Positions 1 to 12,885 of a stretch of DNA of 64,000 bases are shown here, one piece after another. How positions within the stretch are numbered: position 1 is the stretch's first letter; every line of letters starts with the position of its first letter. Source of the DNA: Streptomyces canus (GTDB taxonomy: Bacteria > Actinomycetota > Actinomycetes > Streptomycetales > Streptomycetaceae). Both the position numbers and the translations under genes were made by a program. The notes under the pieces were generated by a model. The model was given only the letters and a program-made list of their open reading frames with translations, was not told the origin of the DNA and searched no databases. The stretch covers positions 613,454-677,453 of the forward strand of contig NZ_KQ948659.1 in NCBI RefSeq assembly GCF_001514145.1, written 5' to 3'.

Positions 1-565
1 GCGTGTCCACCTGGGCCACTCGCCGCAGCACCCCGAACACCGGCACCCCGGCCGACTCCAACGCCTCCCGCAACAACTCCTCATGACGGTCGGACGCGAC
101 CTTGTTGAGGATCACGCCCCCCACCCGCACCTCGGGATCCCACGACGCGAACCCGTGCACCAGCGCGGCGACGGACCGGGACTGCCAGGAGGCGTCGACG
201 ACCAGCACCACGGGCGCCCGCAGCAGCTTCGCCACATGAGCCGTGGACGCCAGCTCCCCTTCCCCCGCGGCCCCGTCGAACATCCCCATCACCCCCTCCA
301 CGACGGCGATGTCACACCCGCGCGCCCCGTGCAGGAACAGCGGAGCCACCAGCTCCGGCCCGCACAGATACGCGTCGAGATTCCGCCCCACCCGCCCGCT
401 CGCGAGCGCGTGATACCCGGGATCGATGTAGTCCGGCCCCACCTTGTGCGGAGACACGGCGAGCCCCCGCGCGGCGAACGCGGCCATCAACCCCGTGGCA
501 ACGGTGGTCTTGCCGCTGCCGGACGACGGCGCGGCGATGACCAGCCGAGGGACGGAAGAAGTCAC
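1..565 (-). CDS. cobB: Cobyrinate a,c-diamide synthase (partial, 3' end outside window)
   Basis: CobB/CbiA amidates the a and c side chains of cobyrinate using ATP and glutamine. Only the N-terminal 188 codons lie here. The start is a GTG whose first bases overlap the TGA of cobO (GTGA). A P-loop of the form APSSGSGKTT sits at about residues 10-19, followed by the KVGPDYIDP and VVEGVMGMFDG blocks typical of the dethiobiotin-synthetase-like ATPase half of CobB/CobQ enzymes. The glutamine amidotransferase half is beyond the window edge. It is the last visible gene of the minus-strand cobalamin operon and should fall under the riboswitch upstream of cobD. Confidence 0.93.
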   Translation of the reverse strand, partial: MTSSVPRLVIAAPSSGSGKTTVATGLMAAFAARGLAVSPHKVGPDYIDPGYHALASGRVGRNLDAYLCGPELVAPLFLHGARGCDIAVVEGVMGMFDGAAGEGELASTAHVAKLLRAPVVLVVDASWQSRSVAALVHGFASWDPEVRVGGVILNKVASDRHEELLREALESAGVPVFGVLRRVAQVDT

Positions 566-1161
566 CACTCGATGCCCCTCTGCCCCTTCTGGCCGGCGTC
601 CATGGGGTGCTTCACCTTGGACATGTCGGTCACGAGATCGGCGAAGTCGACCAGCTTCTCGGGAGCGTTGCGCCCGGTGATGACCACGTGCTGGGTCCCG
701 GGCCGATTCCCGAGCACGTCAAGAACCTCATCCGTGTCCACCCACCCCCAGTGCATCGGGTAGGCGAACTCATCGAGCACATACAGCTTGTACGTCTCGG
801 CGGCGAGGTCCCGCTTGACCTGCTCCCAGCCCTCCCGGGCCTTCTCCTCGTTGTCCATCTGGGCATCGCGCTGCACCCAGGACCAGCCCTCGCCCATCTT
901 GTGCCAGTCGACCGACCCGCCCTCTCCGGACGCCCCCAGCACGCGCAGCGCGTTCTCCTCGCCGACCTTCCACTTCGCCGACTTGACGAACTGGAACACC
1001 CCGATGGGCCACCCCTGGTTCCAGGCCCGCAGGGCGAGCCCGAAAGCGGCGGTCGACTTCCCCTTGCCGATGCCCGTGTGCACCACCACCAACGGCCGAT
1101 TACGACGCTGACGAGTCGTCAGCCCGTCCTCCGGCACCACACTCGGCTGTCCCTGAGGCAT
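562..1161 (-). CDS. cobO: Cob(I)yrinic acid a,c-diamide adenosyltransferase
   Basis: CobO/CobA-type corrinoid adenosyltransferase of 199 residues, the usual length. It transfers the 5'-deoxyadenosyl group from ATP to reduced corrinoid. A P-loop-like segment GIGKGKST lies near residues 31-38, followed by the FQFVKSAKWKVGE block, LDEFAYPMHWGW and the VITGRNAP segment, all characteristic of the family. The ATG start shares one base with the TAA stop of the upstream chelatase gene, and the stop overlaps the cobB start, so translation is almost certainly coupled through the operon. Cytoplasmic. Confidence 0.96.
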   Translation of the reverse strand: MPQGQPSVVPEDGLTTRQRRNRPLVVVHTGIGKGKSTAAFGLALRAWNQGWPIGVFQFVKSAKWKVGEENALRVLGASGEGGSVDWHKMGEGWSWVQRDAQMDNEEKAREGWEQVKRDLAAETYKLYVLDEFAYPMHWGWVDTDEVLDVLGNRPGTQHVVITGRNAPEKLVDFADLVTDMSKVKHPMDAGQKGQRGIEW

Positions 1162-3148
1162 TACGCGGCCCTCCTCTGTACGTCCTTCACCAGTCCGGCG
1201 ATCGAGTCGGCCCGCAACTCGTCCAACGTCACCGCAGTGCCGTCCAGGTCACCCGCGAGCTGCCCGGCGAGCCCCAGCCGCACCGGCCCGGACTCACAGT
1301 CGACGACGACGGAGGCGACGCCGTCCGCGGCGAACAGCCGGGCCGCCCGCCCTGCGAGCGCGACCGGCTCGGGCCCACCGGTGGCCCGCCCGTCCGTCAC
1401 CACGACGACCAGCGCCCGCCGCGCGGGATCCCGCAGCCGCTCCACCCGCAGCACCTCGTGCGCCCGCAGCAGCCCGGCCGCGAGCGGGGTACGCCCACCG
1501 GTCGGCAAGGTCTCCAGCCGGGCGGCCGCGGCGTCCACCGAGGACGTGGGCGGCAGGGCGACCTCCGCCGCCGACCCCCGGAACGTCACCAGCCCCACCT
1601 TGTCCCGGCGCTGATACGCGTCGAGGAGCAGCGACAGCACGGCCCCCTTCACCGCGCTCATCCGCTGCCGCGCCGCCATCGACCCCGAGGCGTCGACGAC
1701 GAACAGCACGAGATTCCCCTCGCGCCCCTCCCGCGTCGCCTGCCGCAGATCGTCCCGCCGGACGACGAGCCCACGCCCCGTCCGCCCCCGCGCCCGCTGA
1801 TGCGGGGCGGCCGCCTGCACGGTGGCCGCCAGGTGCAGCTTGGTCAGGGCCCCTTGGGGCCGCCGGGCACCGGTCGTCCGCCCGTGCTCGGTCCGCGCAC
1901 GGGACCGCCGCCCGGCAGCGCCGTCGCCGAGCCCGGGCACGCTGAGCACCTTGGTGCGGAAGGGCTCGGAAGCCCGAGCGGCGGACTGCTCGCCGGAACC
2001 GGCACCGGACGGCTGCGGCTCGCCACCGTCCCCCGCCTCCGGCTGCGCACCGGAACCCCCGTCGGCCTGCGGCCCGTCGGACGACGGCGGCTGCCCGCCA
2101 TCCCCACCGGGCCCGTCCGGGTCGGGATCCTCGTCGCCCTCGCCGCTGAACTCCTCCAGCGTCTCGTCGAGCTTGTCCTCGTCAAGTCCCGGCGCGTCAA
2201 AGGGGTTACGGCGTCGGCGGTGCGGCAGCGCGAGGAGCGCGGCCTGCCGCACGTCCTCCGCGAGCACATCGGTCCGCCCGGCCCACGCGGCCAGCGCGGT
2301 CGCGGTGCGCGCCATCACGATGTCGGCTCGCATGCCGTCCACCTCGAACGCGGCACAGGTCGCCGCGATCTGCCGGAGCGCCCCGTCGCCCAGCCGCACC
2401 GACGGCAGCAACTCCCGTGCCGCGACGATCCGTTGCCGTACGGCACGCTCCTCGTCCGCCCAACGGGCCGCGAACCCGGCCGGATCGTCGTCGTACGCGA
2501 GCCGCCGCCGCACGACCTCCACCCGCTGGTCCGGCTCCCGCGAGGCCGCGACCTCGACGGTCAGTCCGAACCGGTCGAGCAACTGCGGCCGCAGCTCGCC
2601 CTCTTCGGGGTTCATGGTGCCGACCAGCAGGAACTTCGAGGCGTGCCGTACCGAGACGCCCTCCCGCTCGACGTACGACGCCCCCATCGCGGCGGCGTCG
2701 AGGAGCAGGTCGACCAGGTGGTCGTGGAGGAGGTTGACCTCGTCGACATAGAGGATCCCGCGGTGGGCGTCGGCGAGGAGTCCCGGCTCGAAGGCCTTCA
2801 CTCCCTCCGCGAGCGCCCGCTCGATGTCGAGGGCGCCGACGAGCCGGTCCTCGGAGGCGCCGACGGGGAGTTCGACCATGCGGGAGGGGCGCATGCCGCC
2901 GCTGCCCGCCTCGTGCGGACCGTCCGGGCACGACGGGTCCGGTGCGACGGGGTCACAGGAGAAACGGCAACCGGGGACGACCGCGACCTCGGGCAGCAGA
3001 GCCGAAAGGGCGCGCACCGCAGTCGACTTGGCGGTGCCCTTCTCGCCGCGCACCAGCACACCGCCGACCGCCGGCGACACGGCGTTCAGCAGCAGCGCGA
3101 GCCGCAGGTCCTCCTGGCCGACGACGGCCGTGAACGGAAACGGGGTAC

Positions 3149-3152
<4 letters not shown>
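1161..3152 (-). CDS. Fused ChlI/ChlD-type cobalt chelatase ATPase subunit (AAA+ plus VWA)
   Basis: 663 residues joining two chelatase subunits in one chain. The N-terminal half is an AAA+ ATPase with Walker A GEKGTAKST at residues 36-44 and a YVDEVNLLHDH Walker B region. An acidic, Gly/Pro-rich linker of roughly 60 residues follows (about 335-395). The C-terminal half is a von Willebrand factor A domain with a MIDAS motif DASGSM. Such ATPase/VWA proteins drive metal insertion by the large CobN or ChlH subunit. The GTG start overlaps the TGA of cobN (GTGA), which makes it the motor partner of CobN and the likely replacement for separate CobS/CobT. Magnesium chelatase is the alternative by homology, but the gene context favours cobalt. 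Confidence 0.9.
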
Positions 3153-6801
<3,649 letters not shown>

Positions 6802-6805
<4 letters not shown>

Positions 6806-8313
6806 GCGGGCGCTCCCGGTGGAATGAAAGGCAGTCCTTGCGGCGCACCGGACTCGATGAGCCGCCACAGCGCGTCCGTGTCCGCGTGCTGTTCGATCAG
6901 GTCGCCGAGCCGGTCGAGCTGCTCCTCGCGCAGCGCGGCGAAAGAGGTGTGGGGGGCCGGCACGAACCGGCGGCCCGCGGCGGCCGCCACCTCCCGCAGG
7001 AAGGCCCGCCGGAACCCGTCCGACTCCAGCGAGCCGTGCCAGTGGGTCCCCCAGGTCTGGCCGACGCGGCAGCCGTCCAGGAAGGGTTGGCCCCCGTGGA
7101 TGTCGGCCACCCCGTGATGGATCTCGTACCCCGCGACGGGCTCGCCGAGGGCTTCGCCCTCCGGCCGGGTCAGCGTCTTCTCCCGCGCGAACCGCACCCT
7201 GACGGGAAGGACTCCGAGCCCCTCGACGTGCCCCTGCCGGCTCTCGACCTCGTCCTCGATGTGCTCGCCGAGGATCTGGAAGCCACCGCAGATGCCGAGC
7301 ACCGGGCGTCCTTGCGCGGCCCTGGTGACGAGGGCGTCGGCCAGCCCGCGCTCGCGCAGCCACTCCAGCGCCCGTACGGTCCCACGGGTTCCCGGGATCA
7401 CGACGAGGTCGGCGTCCGCCAGCTCCTCCGCCCGGTCCACGAACCGCACCACCACACCGGGTTCGGCGGCCAGGGCGTCGACGTCGGTGAAGTTGGACAT
7501 CAGCGGAATCGCACAGACGGCGACCCGCAGCACGTCCTCGCCCACCGGAGGGCTCACCGCGGACTCCCGGACCGTCCCCCGCAGGGACACCCGCAGCCCG
7601 TCCTCCTCGTCGATCCCGAGCCCGTGCCGGAAGGGCAGAACGCCGTACGTGGACCGCCCGGTGAGCCCGTGGAGCATGTCCAGCCCCGGCTCCAGCAACG
7701 AGACGTCCCCCCGGAACTTGTTGACGAGGAACCCCGCGACGAGCGCCTGGTCCTCGGGGGAGAGCAGCGCGACGGTCCCGAAGAAGGAGGCGAAGACGCC
7801 CCCGCGGTCGATGTCGCCCACGACCAGCACGGGCAGCCCGGCGTTCCGGGCGATCCCCATGTTGACGATGTCGGTACGCCGCAGGTTGATCTCGGCCGGA
7901 CTGCCGGCCCCCTCACAGATCACCGCGTCATACGTGCCCCGCAACTCGCCGAGACAGTCGAGCACGGTCCCGAGAAGCTGCTGCTGCCGCCCTCCGTGAT
8001 AGCCGCGTGCGCTCAGCTCCCCGACCGGCTTCCCGAGCAGCACGACCTGACTGCTCTGCTCACCACCGGGCTTGAGCAGCACGGGATTCATCAGCGCGGT
8101 GGGCTCGATGCGGCAGGCCTGCGCCTGCATGGCCTGGGCCCGCCCGATCTCGGCGCCCTCGCGCGTGACGAAGGAGTTGAGGGACATGTTCTGCGCCTTG
8201 AACGGCGCGACCTTCACTCCCTGCCGTACCAGCCACCGGCAGATCCCGGCGGTGACGACACTCTTGCCGGCGTCCGAGGTGGTTCCGGCGACGAGAAGAC
8301 CTCCGCCACTCAT
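6802..8313 (-). CDS. cobQ: Cobyric acid synthase (glutamine-hydrolysing)
   Basis: 503 residues, typical of CobQ/CbiP, which amidates side chains b, d, e and g of adenosylcobyrinate diamide. An N-terminal ATP-binding domain with P-loop TTSDAGKS (about residues 11-18) and the KAQNMSLNSF block is followed by a class I glutamine amidotransferase domain with the nucleophile region PVLGICGGFQILG around residue 340. The VIPGTRGTV and VAGYEIHHG segments are also family-typical. The ATG start overlaps the TGA of cobD by ATGA, and the stop overlaps the cobN start. Confidence 0.97.
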
Positions 8314-9251
8314 GCCGTACGCCCCTTCACGAAGGCCCGCGCGGCGACACCGACGCCGAGCGCGAGCAGCCCGACGCGCCGTGACAGCCGTACGGCGCGC
8401 TCGATGTCGTACGTCGCGACGGCGCGGCCCTGCCGATTCAGCACCGGCCGATGCTCGACCCGCCCCGCGTACGAGAGGGTCCCCCCGAGCCGGACACCCA
8501 GCGCCCCGGCGAACGAGGCTTCTACGGGCCCGGCGTTGGGGCTCGGATGCTTGGGTGCGTCCTCCCGCCAGGCACGCACGGCACCCCGCGGACTGTCACC
8601 GGCCAGAGCGGCGAGTACGGCGGTCAGCCGCGCCCCCGGCCACCCGGCGAGGTCGTCGAGCCGGGCCGAAGCCCACCCGAAGCGGCGGTAGGTGACCGAC
8701 CTGTGCCCCACCATGGCGTCGAGCGTGTTCACGGCCCGGAACCCGAGCAGCCCCGGCACCCCGGCGACGGCCCCCCACACGAGCGCCCCCACGACGGCGT
8801 CGGAGGTGTTCTCGGCGACCGACTCCACGACGGCCCGCGCGATCCCGTCGGCATCGAGTGCCTGAGGATCGCGCCCGCACAGATGCGGCAGCCGCTCCCG
8901 GGCCGCCTGGACGTCTCCGGCCTCCAGCGCCCGCCCGATGACCCGGGCCTCCCGCACGAGTGAAGTCCCGCCCACGACGGCCCAGGTGGCGGCGGCGGTG
9001 AGGGCGAGGGAAGCGGCACGGGACGGACGTACGGCGTTCTCCGCCACGGCACCGAGCCCCACCGCACCGCCCACACACACGGCGGTGTGCAGCGCCCCCC
9101 ACCCCCGGTGGTCCCGCCACAACACCCGCTCCACGGCGCCCGCGGCCCGTCCGAACGCGGCGACCGGATGCCCCCGACGGGGGTCACCGAGCAGGAGGTC
9201 ACCGATCAGACCGGCGGCGGCGCCGTACGCGAAGACGCGATCGGCACGCAC
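8310..9251 (-). CDS. cobD: Adenosylcobinamide-phosphate synthase (CobD/CbiB)
   Basis: 313-residue integral membrane protein that attaches the aminopropanol arm to adenosylcobyric acid. Family signatures include GDLLLGDPRRGHPV near the N-terminus, VESVAENTSDAVVGAL in the middle and FRAVNTLDAMVGHR, followed by PNAGPVEASFAGALGV. Several hydrophobic segments match a polytopic protein. The start is a GTG at 9251. It is the first gene of the operon, with the cobalamin riboswitch directly upstream, and its TGA overlaps the cobQ ATG. Confidence 0.96.
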   Translation of the reverse strand: MRADRVFAYGAAAGLIGDLLLGDPRRGHPVAAFGRAAGAVERVLWRDHRGWGALHTAVCVGGAVGLGAVAENAVRPSRAASLALTAAATWAVVGGTSLVREARVIGRALEAGDVQAARERLPHLCGRDPQALDADGIARAVVESVAENTSDAVVGALVWGAVAGVPGLLGFRAVNTLDAMVGHRSVTYRRFGWASARLDDLAGWPGARLTAVLAALAGDSPRGAVRAWREDAPKHPSPNAGPVEASFAGALGVRLGGTLSYAGRVEHRPVLNRQGRAVATYDIERAVRLSRRVGLLALGVGVAARAFVKGRTA

Positions 9252-9359
9252 CGGCTCAGCCGATCGCGGGGTCGTTCAAGTGCCTGGAACTGCAGGTGGA
9301 TCGGCAGGCGAGCATCGCGTCATGTCCTCACTCAGGGTGTCCACGCCCTGGTTCGACGA

Positions 9360-9490
9360 GTCCGGCGGCGAGAGTTCCTGGCTCCCGGGGCTACCTACCC
9401 CGGTGACAGTGGCGGGACCGCGCCGGATTCGCACCGGCTTCCTCTTCTGCCGCCGTATATGGCTCCGGCAGTCCACCACGGCCCTTCGAG
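9360..9490 (-). promoter_or_regulatory. Cobalamin riboswitch (adenosylcobalamin-sensing leader)
   Basis: On the minus strand the order of conserved elements matches the cobalamin riboswitch: GGAAGCCGGTG (9432-9442), then AATCCGG and GCGGTCCC, GCCACTGT (9406-9413), and the B12 box AGCCAGGAAC (9374-9383). The aptamer ends about 110 nt upstream of the cobD start, leaving room for a helix that sequesters the ribosome binding site or terminates transcription. It should repress the cob operon when cobalamin is plentiful. The 5' boundary is approximate. Confidence 0.95.
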
Positions 9491-9557
9491 AACCGTCAAC
9501 TTGCTTCTGACCTGCGGCGGGGGAGTGTGCAGAACCCCACATCGCCGGTTCATGGAA

Positions 9558-9607
9558 GACGGCCGGGCGGGCACGGAACCCGAAGGTTCCGTGCCCGCCC
9601 GGCCGTC
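9558..9607 (-). terminator. Long GC-rich hairpin terminator downstream of the phosphate transport genes
   Basis: A perfect 23-bp stem (9558-9580 with 9585-9607) closes a CGAA tetraloop. It lies 17 bases past the stop of the 73-residue membrane protein and before the cobalamin leader, so it insulates the two minus-strand units. There is no T-tract, which is normal for Streptomyces terminators. Confidence 0.9.
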
Positions 9608-9623
9608 GAGTGACGGGGTGCCG

Positions 9624-9845
9624 TCAGGCCACGATCAGAGAGATCCCGTACGCCACCGCCGCCGCGCACGCCGCGAAGCAGGCGTACGCGCCGGCCACCG
9701 CGAGGGTCGCCGAGTCGCCCTGGGCCGTGGCCCGTTCCTGGCGGGACAGGCCCATGATGCCGAGGGTGAACAGGGCCACGAGGCCCACGGTGACGACGAG
9801 GCTGACGCCGAAGACGGAGCCGAGTGCTTCCCAGTCGATCTTCAT
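9624..9845 (-). CDS. Small two-helix membrane protein downstream of pit
   Basis: 73 residues with two hydrophobic segments, about residues 10-32 and 48-70, joined by a short polar loop (SRQERATAQGDS). No catalytic motif is seen. It follows the phosphate transporter by 26 bases on the same strand and ends at a strong terminator, so it is probably co-transcribed with it and may be an accessory subunit. That role is inferred from position only. ATG start with GAAGCCTC upstream on the minus strand. Confidence 0.82.
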   Translation of the reverse strand: MKIDWEALGSVFGVSLVVTVGLVALFTLGIMGLSRQERATAQGDSATLAVAGAYACFAACAAAVAYGISLIVA

Positions 9846-9871
9846 GGTGAGGCTTCCTTAGTACTGCGGGC

Positions 9872-11110
9872 TCAGACGGCGGCCGGCGGGGCGGCCGGTT
9901 CCGTCGTGGCGGGCGGGGCCGGGATCGTGGCGGTGAGGGTCTCGGTCACCGTGCCCGTGGGCGGCGGGGTCACGGCGGCGATCGCCGTGGTCACCACGCC
10001 GGCCGGCTCGTCGGTGTGGTTGACGTTGGACGCGTCCACGACCTCGCGGCGCGAGATCTTCCAGATCGCCGCGCTGGAGGCGACGAGGAAGACCGCCACG
10101 ACCGCCGTACCCCAGTCGCCCAGGTCCGTGACCGACTCGGCCAGGGCGCCCACCAGGGCCGCCGCCGGGAGCGTCAGGCCCCAGGCGACGAACATGCGGG
10201 TGGCCGTGGACCAGCGGACGACGCCGCCCTTGCGGCCGAGGCCGGCACCCATCACCGAACCGGAGACGGAGTGCGTGGTGGAGAGGGAGAAGCCGAGGTG
10301 GGACGAGGCCAGGATGACGGTGGCCGCGCTGGTCTGGGCGGCGAAGCCCTGCTGCGGCTGGAGGTCGGTCAGGCCCTTGCCCATCGTGCGGATGATGCGC
10401 CAGCCGCCGAGGTAGGTGCCGAGCGCGATGGCGAGGCCCGCCGAGAGGATGACCCAGGTGGGCGGGTCCGAGTCGGGCGCGACGACACCGCCGGCGACCA
10501 GGGCGAGGGTGATGATGCCCATCGTCTTCTGCGCGTCGTTGGTGCCGTGGGCCAGCGAGACCAGACCGGCCGAGGCGATCTGGCCGGTGCGGTAGCCCTT
10601 CGCGGCGGCCTTGCCGTCGGCCTTCTTGCCCAGGCTGTAGGAGAGCCGGGTGGCCAGCATGGCGGCGACTCCGGCGACGATCGGCGCCGCGATCGCCGGG
10701 ATCAGGACCTTGGTGACGAGCGCGTCACCGTGGACCGCGCCCATGCCCGCCGAGGCGATGGTGGCGCCGATCAGACCGCCCATGAGGGCGTGCGAGGAAC
10801 TGGAGGGCAGGCCCACCAGCCAGGTCAGCAGGTTCCAGAGGATCGCGCCGACCAGGGCGGCGAAGATGACCTCGGGACGGATGCCGGTCTCGTCGACGAG
10901 ACCCTTGGAGATCGTGTTGGCGACCTCCACCGAGAGGAAAGCGCCCACAAGGTTGAGCACGGCGGACATGGCCACCGCGACCTTGGGCTTGAGTGCACCG
11001 GTCGAGATGGTGGTGGCCATCGCGTTGGCGGTGTCGTGAAAACCGTTCGTGAAATCGAACGCGAGTGCGGTTACCACCACAATCGCGAGGATCAGCGAGA
11101 AGTTTTCCAT
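9872..11110 (-). CDS. pit: Low-affinity inorganic phosphate transporter (Pit family)
   Basis: 412-residue polytopic membrane protein of the PiT family (proton or sodium coupled phosphate import, often as metal-phosphate). The two signature repeats are visible: FDFTNGFHDTANAMAT near residue 18 and SLAHGTNDAQKTMGI near residue 185. The C-terminal 40 residues are a low-complexity Pro/Thr/Ala tail unlike the transport core. ATG start at 11110. A PHO-box-like direct repeat lies 48-69 bases upstream, so control by the PhoR-PhoP system is likely. By memory of context it corresponds to pitH2 of S. coelicolor; this was not verified. Confidence 0.94.
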   Translation of the reverse strand: MENFSLILAIVVVTALAFDFTNGFHDTANAMATTISTGALKPKVAVAMSAVLNLVGAFLSVEVANTISKGLVDETGIRPEVIFAALVGAILWNLLTWLVGLPSSSSHALMGGLIGATIASAGMGAVHGDALVTKVLIPAIAAPIVAGVAAMLATRLSYSLGKKADGKAAAKGYRTGQIASAGLVSLAHGTNDAQKTMGIITLALVAGGVVAPDSDPPTWVILSAGLAIALGTYLGGWRIIRTMGKGLTDLQPQQGFAAQTSAATVILASSHLGFSLSTTHSVSGSVMGAGLGRKGGVVRWSTATRMFVAWGLTLPAAALVGALAESVTDLGDWGTAVVAVFLVASSAAIWKISRREVVDASNVNHTDEPAGVVTTAIAAVTPPPTGTVTETLTATIPAPPATTEPAAPPAAV

Positions 11111-11146
11111 TTACCCAGGCAATCGTTCGAGGTCATTGGCCCGTTG

Positions 11147-11179
11147 AACGTAGGTAATCTGGATGAACGGAAGGTGAAC
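11147..11179 (-). promoter_or_regulatory. PHO box (PhoP direct-repeat operator) upstream of pit
   Basis: On the minus strand two adjacent 11-nt units, GTTCACCTTCC (11169-11179) and GTTCATCCAGA (11158-11168), are followed by a weaker third unit, TTACCTACGTT (11147-11157). Streptomyces PhoP binds tandem 11-nt units resembling GTTCACC. The position upstream of a phosphate transporter fits. Whether it activates or represses cannot be read from the sequence. Confidence 0.78.
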
Positions 11180-11263
11180 TGAGGCGGGCCGCGCGGTGAC
11201 CGGAATCTTCTGCTATGGCTTCGCCGGACCTCACGGCCCCCGCGCGACCCGTGCGCCCCTTGG

Positions 11264-12007
11264 TTATGCCCCCCTGGCGAACCTCCTCAGCTGATTCCCC
11301 GACCCGTTGAAGAGATTCTGATCACCCGGCAGGCTGCCGCTGTTGTCGTACTGCCAGATCGTCCAGTACGACCATCCGGCGGGCAGCGCTCCCGCGTCCG
11401 CCGAGTGGTAGCGGGCCACCCACAGCGCGTGGTCGGAGGCGAAGGCGCCGCTGCCGCCCGTGCACCTGTTCCACCAGTGGGCGGTCGTGTAGATCACCGG
11501 ACGGCGCCCGGTGAGCTGTTTCACCTCATCGCTGAACGACTTGATCCAGCCGACCAACTGCGCCTTGGTCATGCGGTAGCACTTGTGCTTCTTGTCGTAC
11601 GGGTTGTACTCGATGTCGAGCGCGGGCGGCAGGGTCCAGCCGTCCGCGGACCAGGCGCCCCCGTTGCGCACGAAGTACGCGGCCTGCGTCCTCCCCGACG
11701 ACCTGTCCGGCAGCGCGAAGTGGTACGCCCCGCGCAGGATGCCCGCGTCGCGCGCGCCGTTGTACTGCTGGCCGAAGTGCGGATTGCGGTAGTCGGTGGA
11801 CTCGGTCGCCTTGACGTAGACGAACGTGGCGCCCTTGGCCCTGGCCTTCTGCCAGTCGACGTTCTTCTGGTGCGAGGAGACGTCGTGCCCCTTGGGCGGA
11901 CTCGCCGCCGAGGCGGGTGTCCCGGCGAGCGCCACGCCTCCCACGACGAGCATGGCCACGGCCAGGGCGCGGGTTCGGTGACGGGCAGGCTTGCGATCAC
12001 GGGCCAT
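11264..12007 (-). CDS. Secreted GH25 lysozyme (N,O-diacetylmuramidase)
   Basis: 247 residues. An N-terminal signal peptide (basic RHRTR, hydrophobic core, ASAAS cleavage area near residues 34-38) precedes a glycoside hydrolase 25 domain. Family landmarks are GHDVSSHQKNVDW with the first active-site Asp, VYVKATES, RGAYHF, ALDIEYNPY with the catalytic acid, VIYTTAHWW and the terminal WTIWQYDNSG block. It should cleave peptidoglycan outside the cell. The ATG at 12007 was preferred over an in-frame ATG nine codons upstream because GGGGGG sits seven bases before it. Confidence 0.93.
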   Translation of the reverse strand: MARDRKPARHRTRALAVAMLVVGGVALAGTPASAASPPKGHDVSSHQKNVDWQKARAKGATFVYVKATESTDYRNPHFGQQYNGARDAGILRGAYHFALPDRSSGRTQAAYFVRNGGAWSADGWTLPPALDIEYNPYDKKHKCYRMTKAQLVGWIKSFSDEVKQLTGRRPVIYTTAHWWNRCTGGSGAFASDHALWVARYHSADAGALPAGWSYWTIWQYDNSGSLPGDQNLFNGSGNQLRRFARGA

Positions 12008-12025
12008 GTGTCCCCCCGGAATGGC

Positions 12026-12037
12026 GTCGTGCACGAC
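12026..12037. repeat. Perfect 12-bp palindrome in the lysozyme leader
   Basis: GTCGTGCACGAC is exactly self-complementary and lies 19-30 bases upstream of the lysozyme start, between its putative promoter (TAATCT on the minus strand near 12050) and its ribosome binding site. It could be an operator. No regulator can be named. Confidence 0.5.
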
Positions 12038-12198
12038 AAAGCCCAGAGATTACTGGAAGACAATCGAATTGCGGGCGATCTCCGGCCAAGCCATGAGAGA
12101 GGCGCGTATACGGAAATGCGCCCTTTCGGAGCTCGGGTGTGCGCCCTACAGTGCCCCGCCCCGAGGCGATCCGGCGCCACGGCTGGCAGGATCGCGGC

Positions 12199-12885
12199 AT
12201 GGCTGAGGAACGGCGGGATCCACGGGACGTACGAGGTGTCGGTGCCGAGGAGGCGGACGCCTGGAGGGAGTTGGTCGACACGGCCCGCCGGACGGTGTCC
12301 GACGGACTGGTCGTCGGAACCTCCGGCAACGTCTCGGTGCGCGTCGCGGACACGGTCCTGGTCACGCCCTCGGGCGTCCCCTACGACCGCCTCACACCGG
12401 ACGACGTGACGGGCGTCGACCTCGACGGCCGACAGGTCCTCGGCAGCCTGGTCCCGACGAGCGAACTTCCCATGCATCTCGCCGTCTACCGCAGCACCGA
12501 CGCCCGCGCGGTCGTCCACACCCACGCGGTGCACGCCACGGCCGTCTCCACGCTGGTGCCCGAGCTCCCCGCGATCCACTACATGACCGGCGCGCTCGGC
12601 GGCGCCGTCCGGGTCGCCCCCTATGCCACCTACGGCACCGACGAGTTGGCCGAGAACATGCTCCACGCCCTCGCCGACCGCTCCGCCTGCCTCCTCCAGA
12701 ACCACGGCACGATCGCCTACGGCACCACCCTCGCCCAGGCCTACGACCGCACAGCCCAACTGGAATGGATGTGCCACCTGTGGCTGACGGCCCGCGCGCT
12801 ACCGGGCCTGACCCCAACACTGCTGACGGAGGAACAGGTCGCGGAGGCGGGGGAGCGGTTGCGGGGGTATGGACAACGCCCGTGA
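12199..12885 (+). CDS. Class II aldolase (L-fuculose-phosphate aldolase-like)
   Basis: 228 residues, typical of class II aldolase/adducin-fold enzymes that cleave sugar phosphates with Zn2+. Motifs: GTSGNVSVR (phosphate site) near residue 35, SELPMHLAVY with the catalytic Glu, VVHTHAVHA with two zinc His, and LLQNHGTIAYG with the third. L-fuculose-1-phosphate is the annotated substrate of close family members, but ribulose or rhamnulose phosphates are possible. The ATG at 12199 has only a weak AGG upstream. Transcribed divergently from the lysozyme gene. Confidence 0.86.
   Translation: MAEERRDPRDVRGVGAEEADAWRELVDTARRTVSDGLVVGTSGNVSVRVADTVLVTPSGVPYDRLTPDDVTGVDLDGRQVLGSLVPTSELPMHLAVYRSTDARAVVHTHAVHATAVSTLVPELPAIHYMTGALGGAVRVAPYATYGTDELAENMLHALADRSACLLQNHGTIAYGTTLAQAYDRTAQLEWMCHLWLTARALPGLTPTLLTEEQVAEAGERLRGYGQRP

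Noticed and set aside
6806..7363. N-terminal extension of the CobN reading frame by about 186 codons
   Set aside because: It overlaps the cobQ coding region, has Arg/Gly/Ala shadow composition, and the ATG at 6805 gives the expected family start with an ATGA overlap.
9276..9542. 88-codon minus-strand ORF covering the cobalamin leader
   Set aside because: The sequence is accounted for by conserved riboswitch elements, and the translation resembles no protein.
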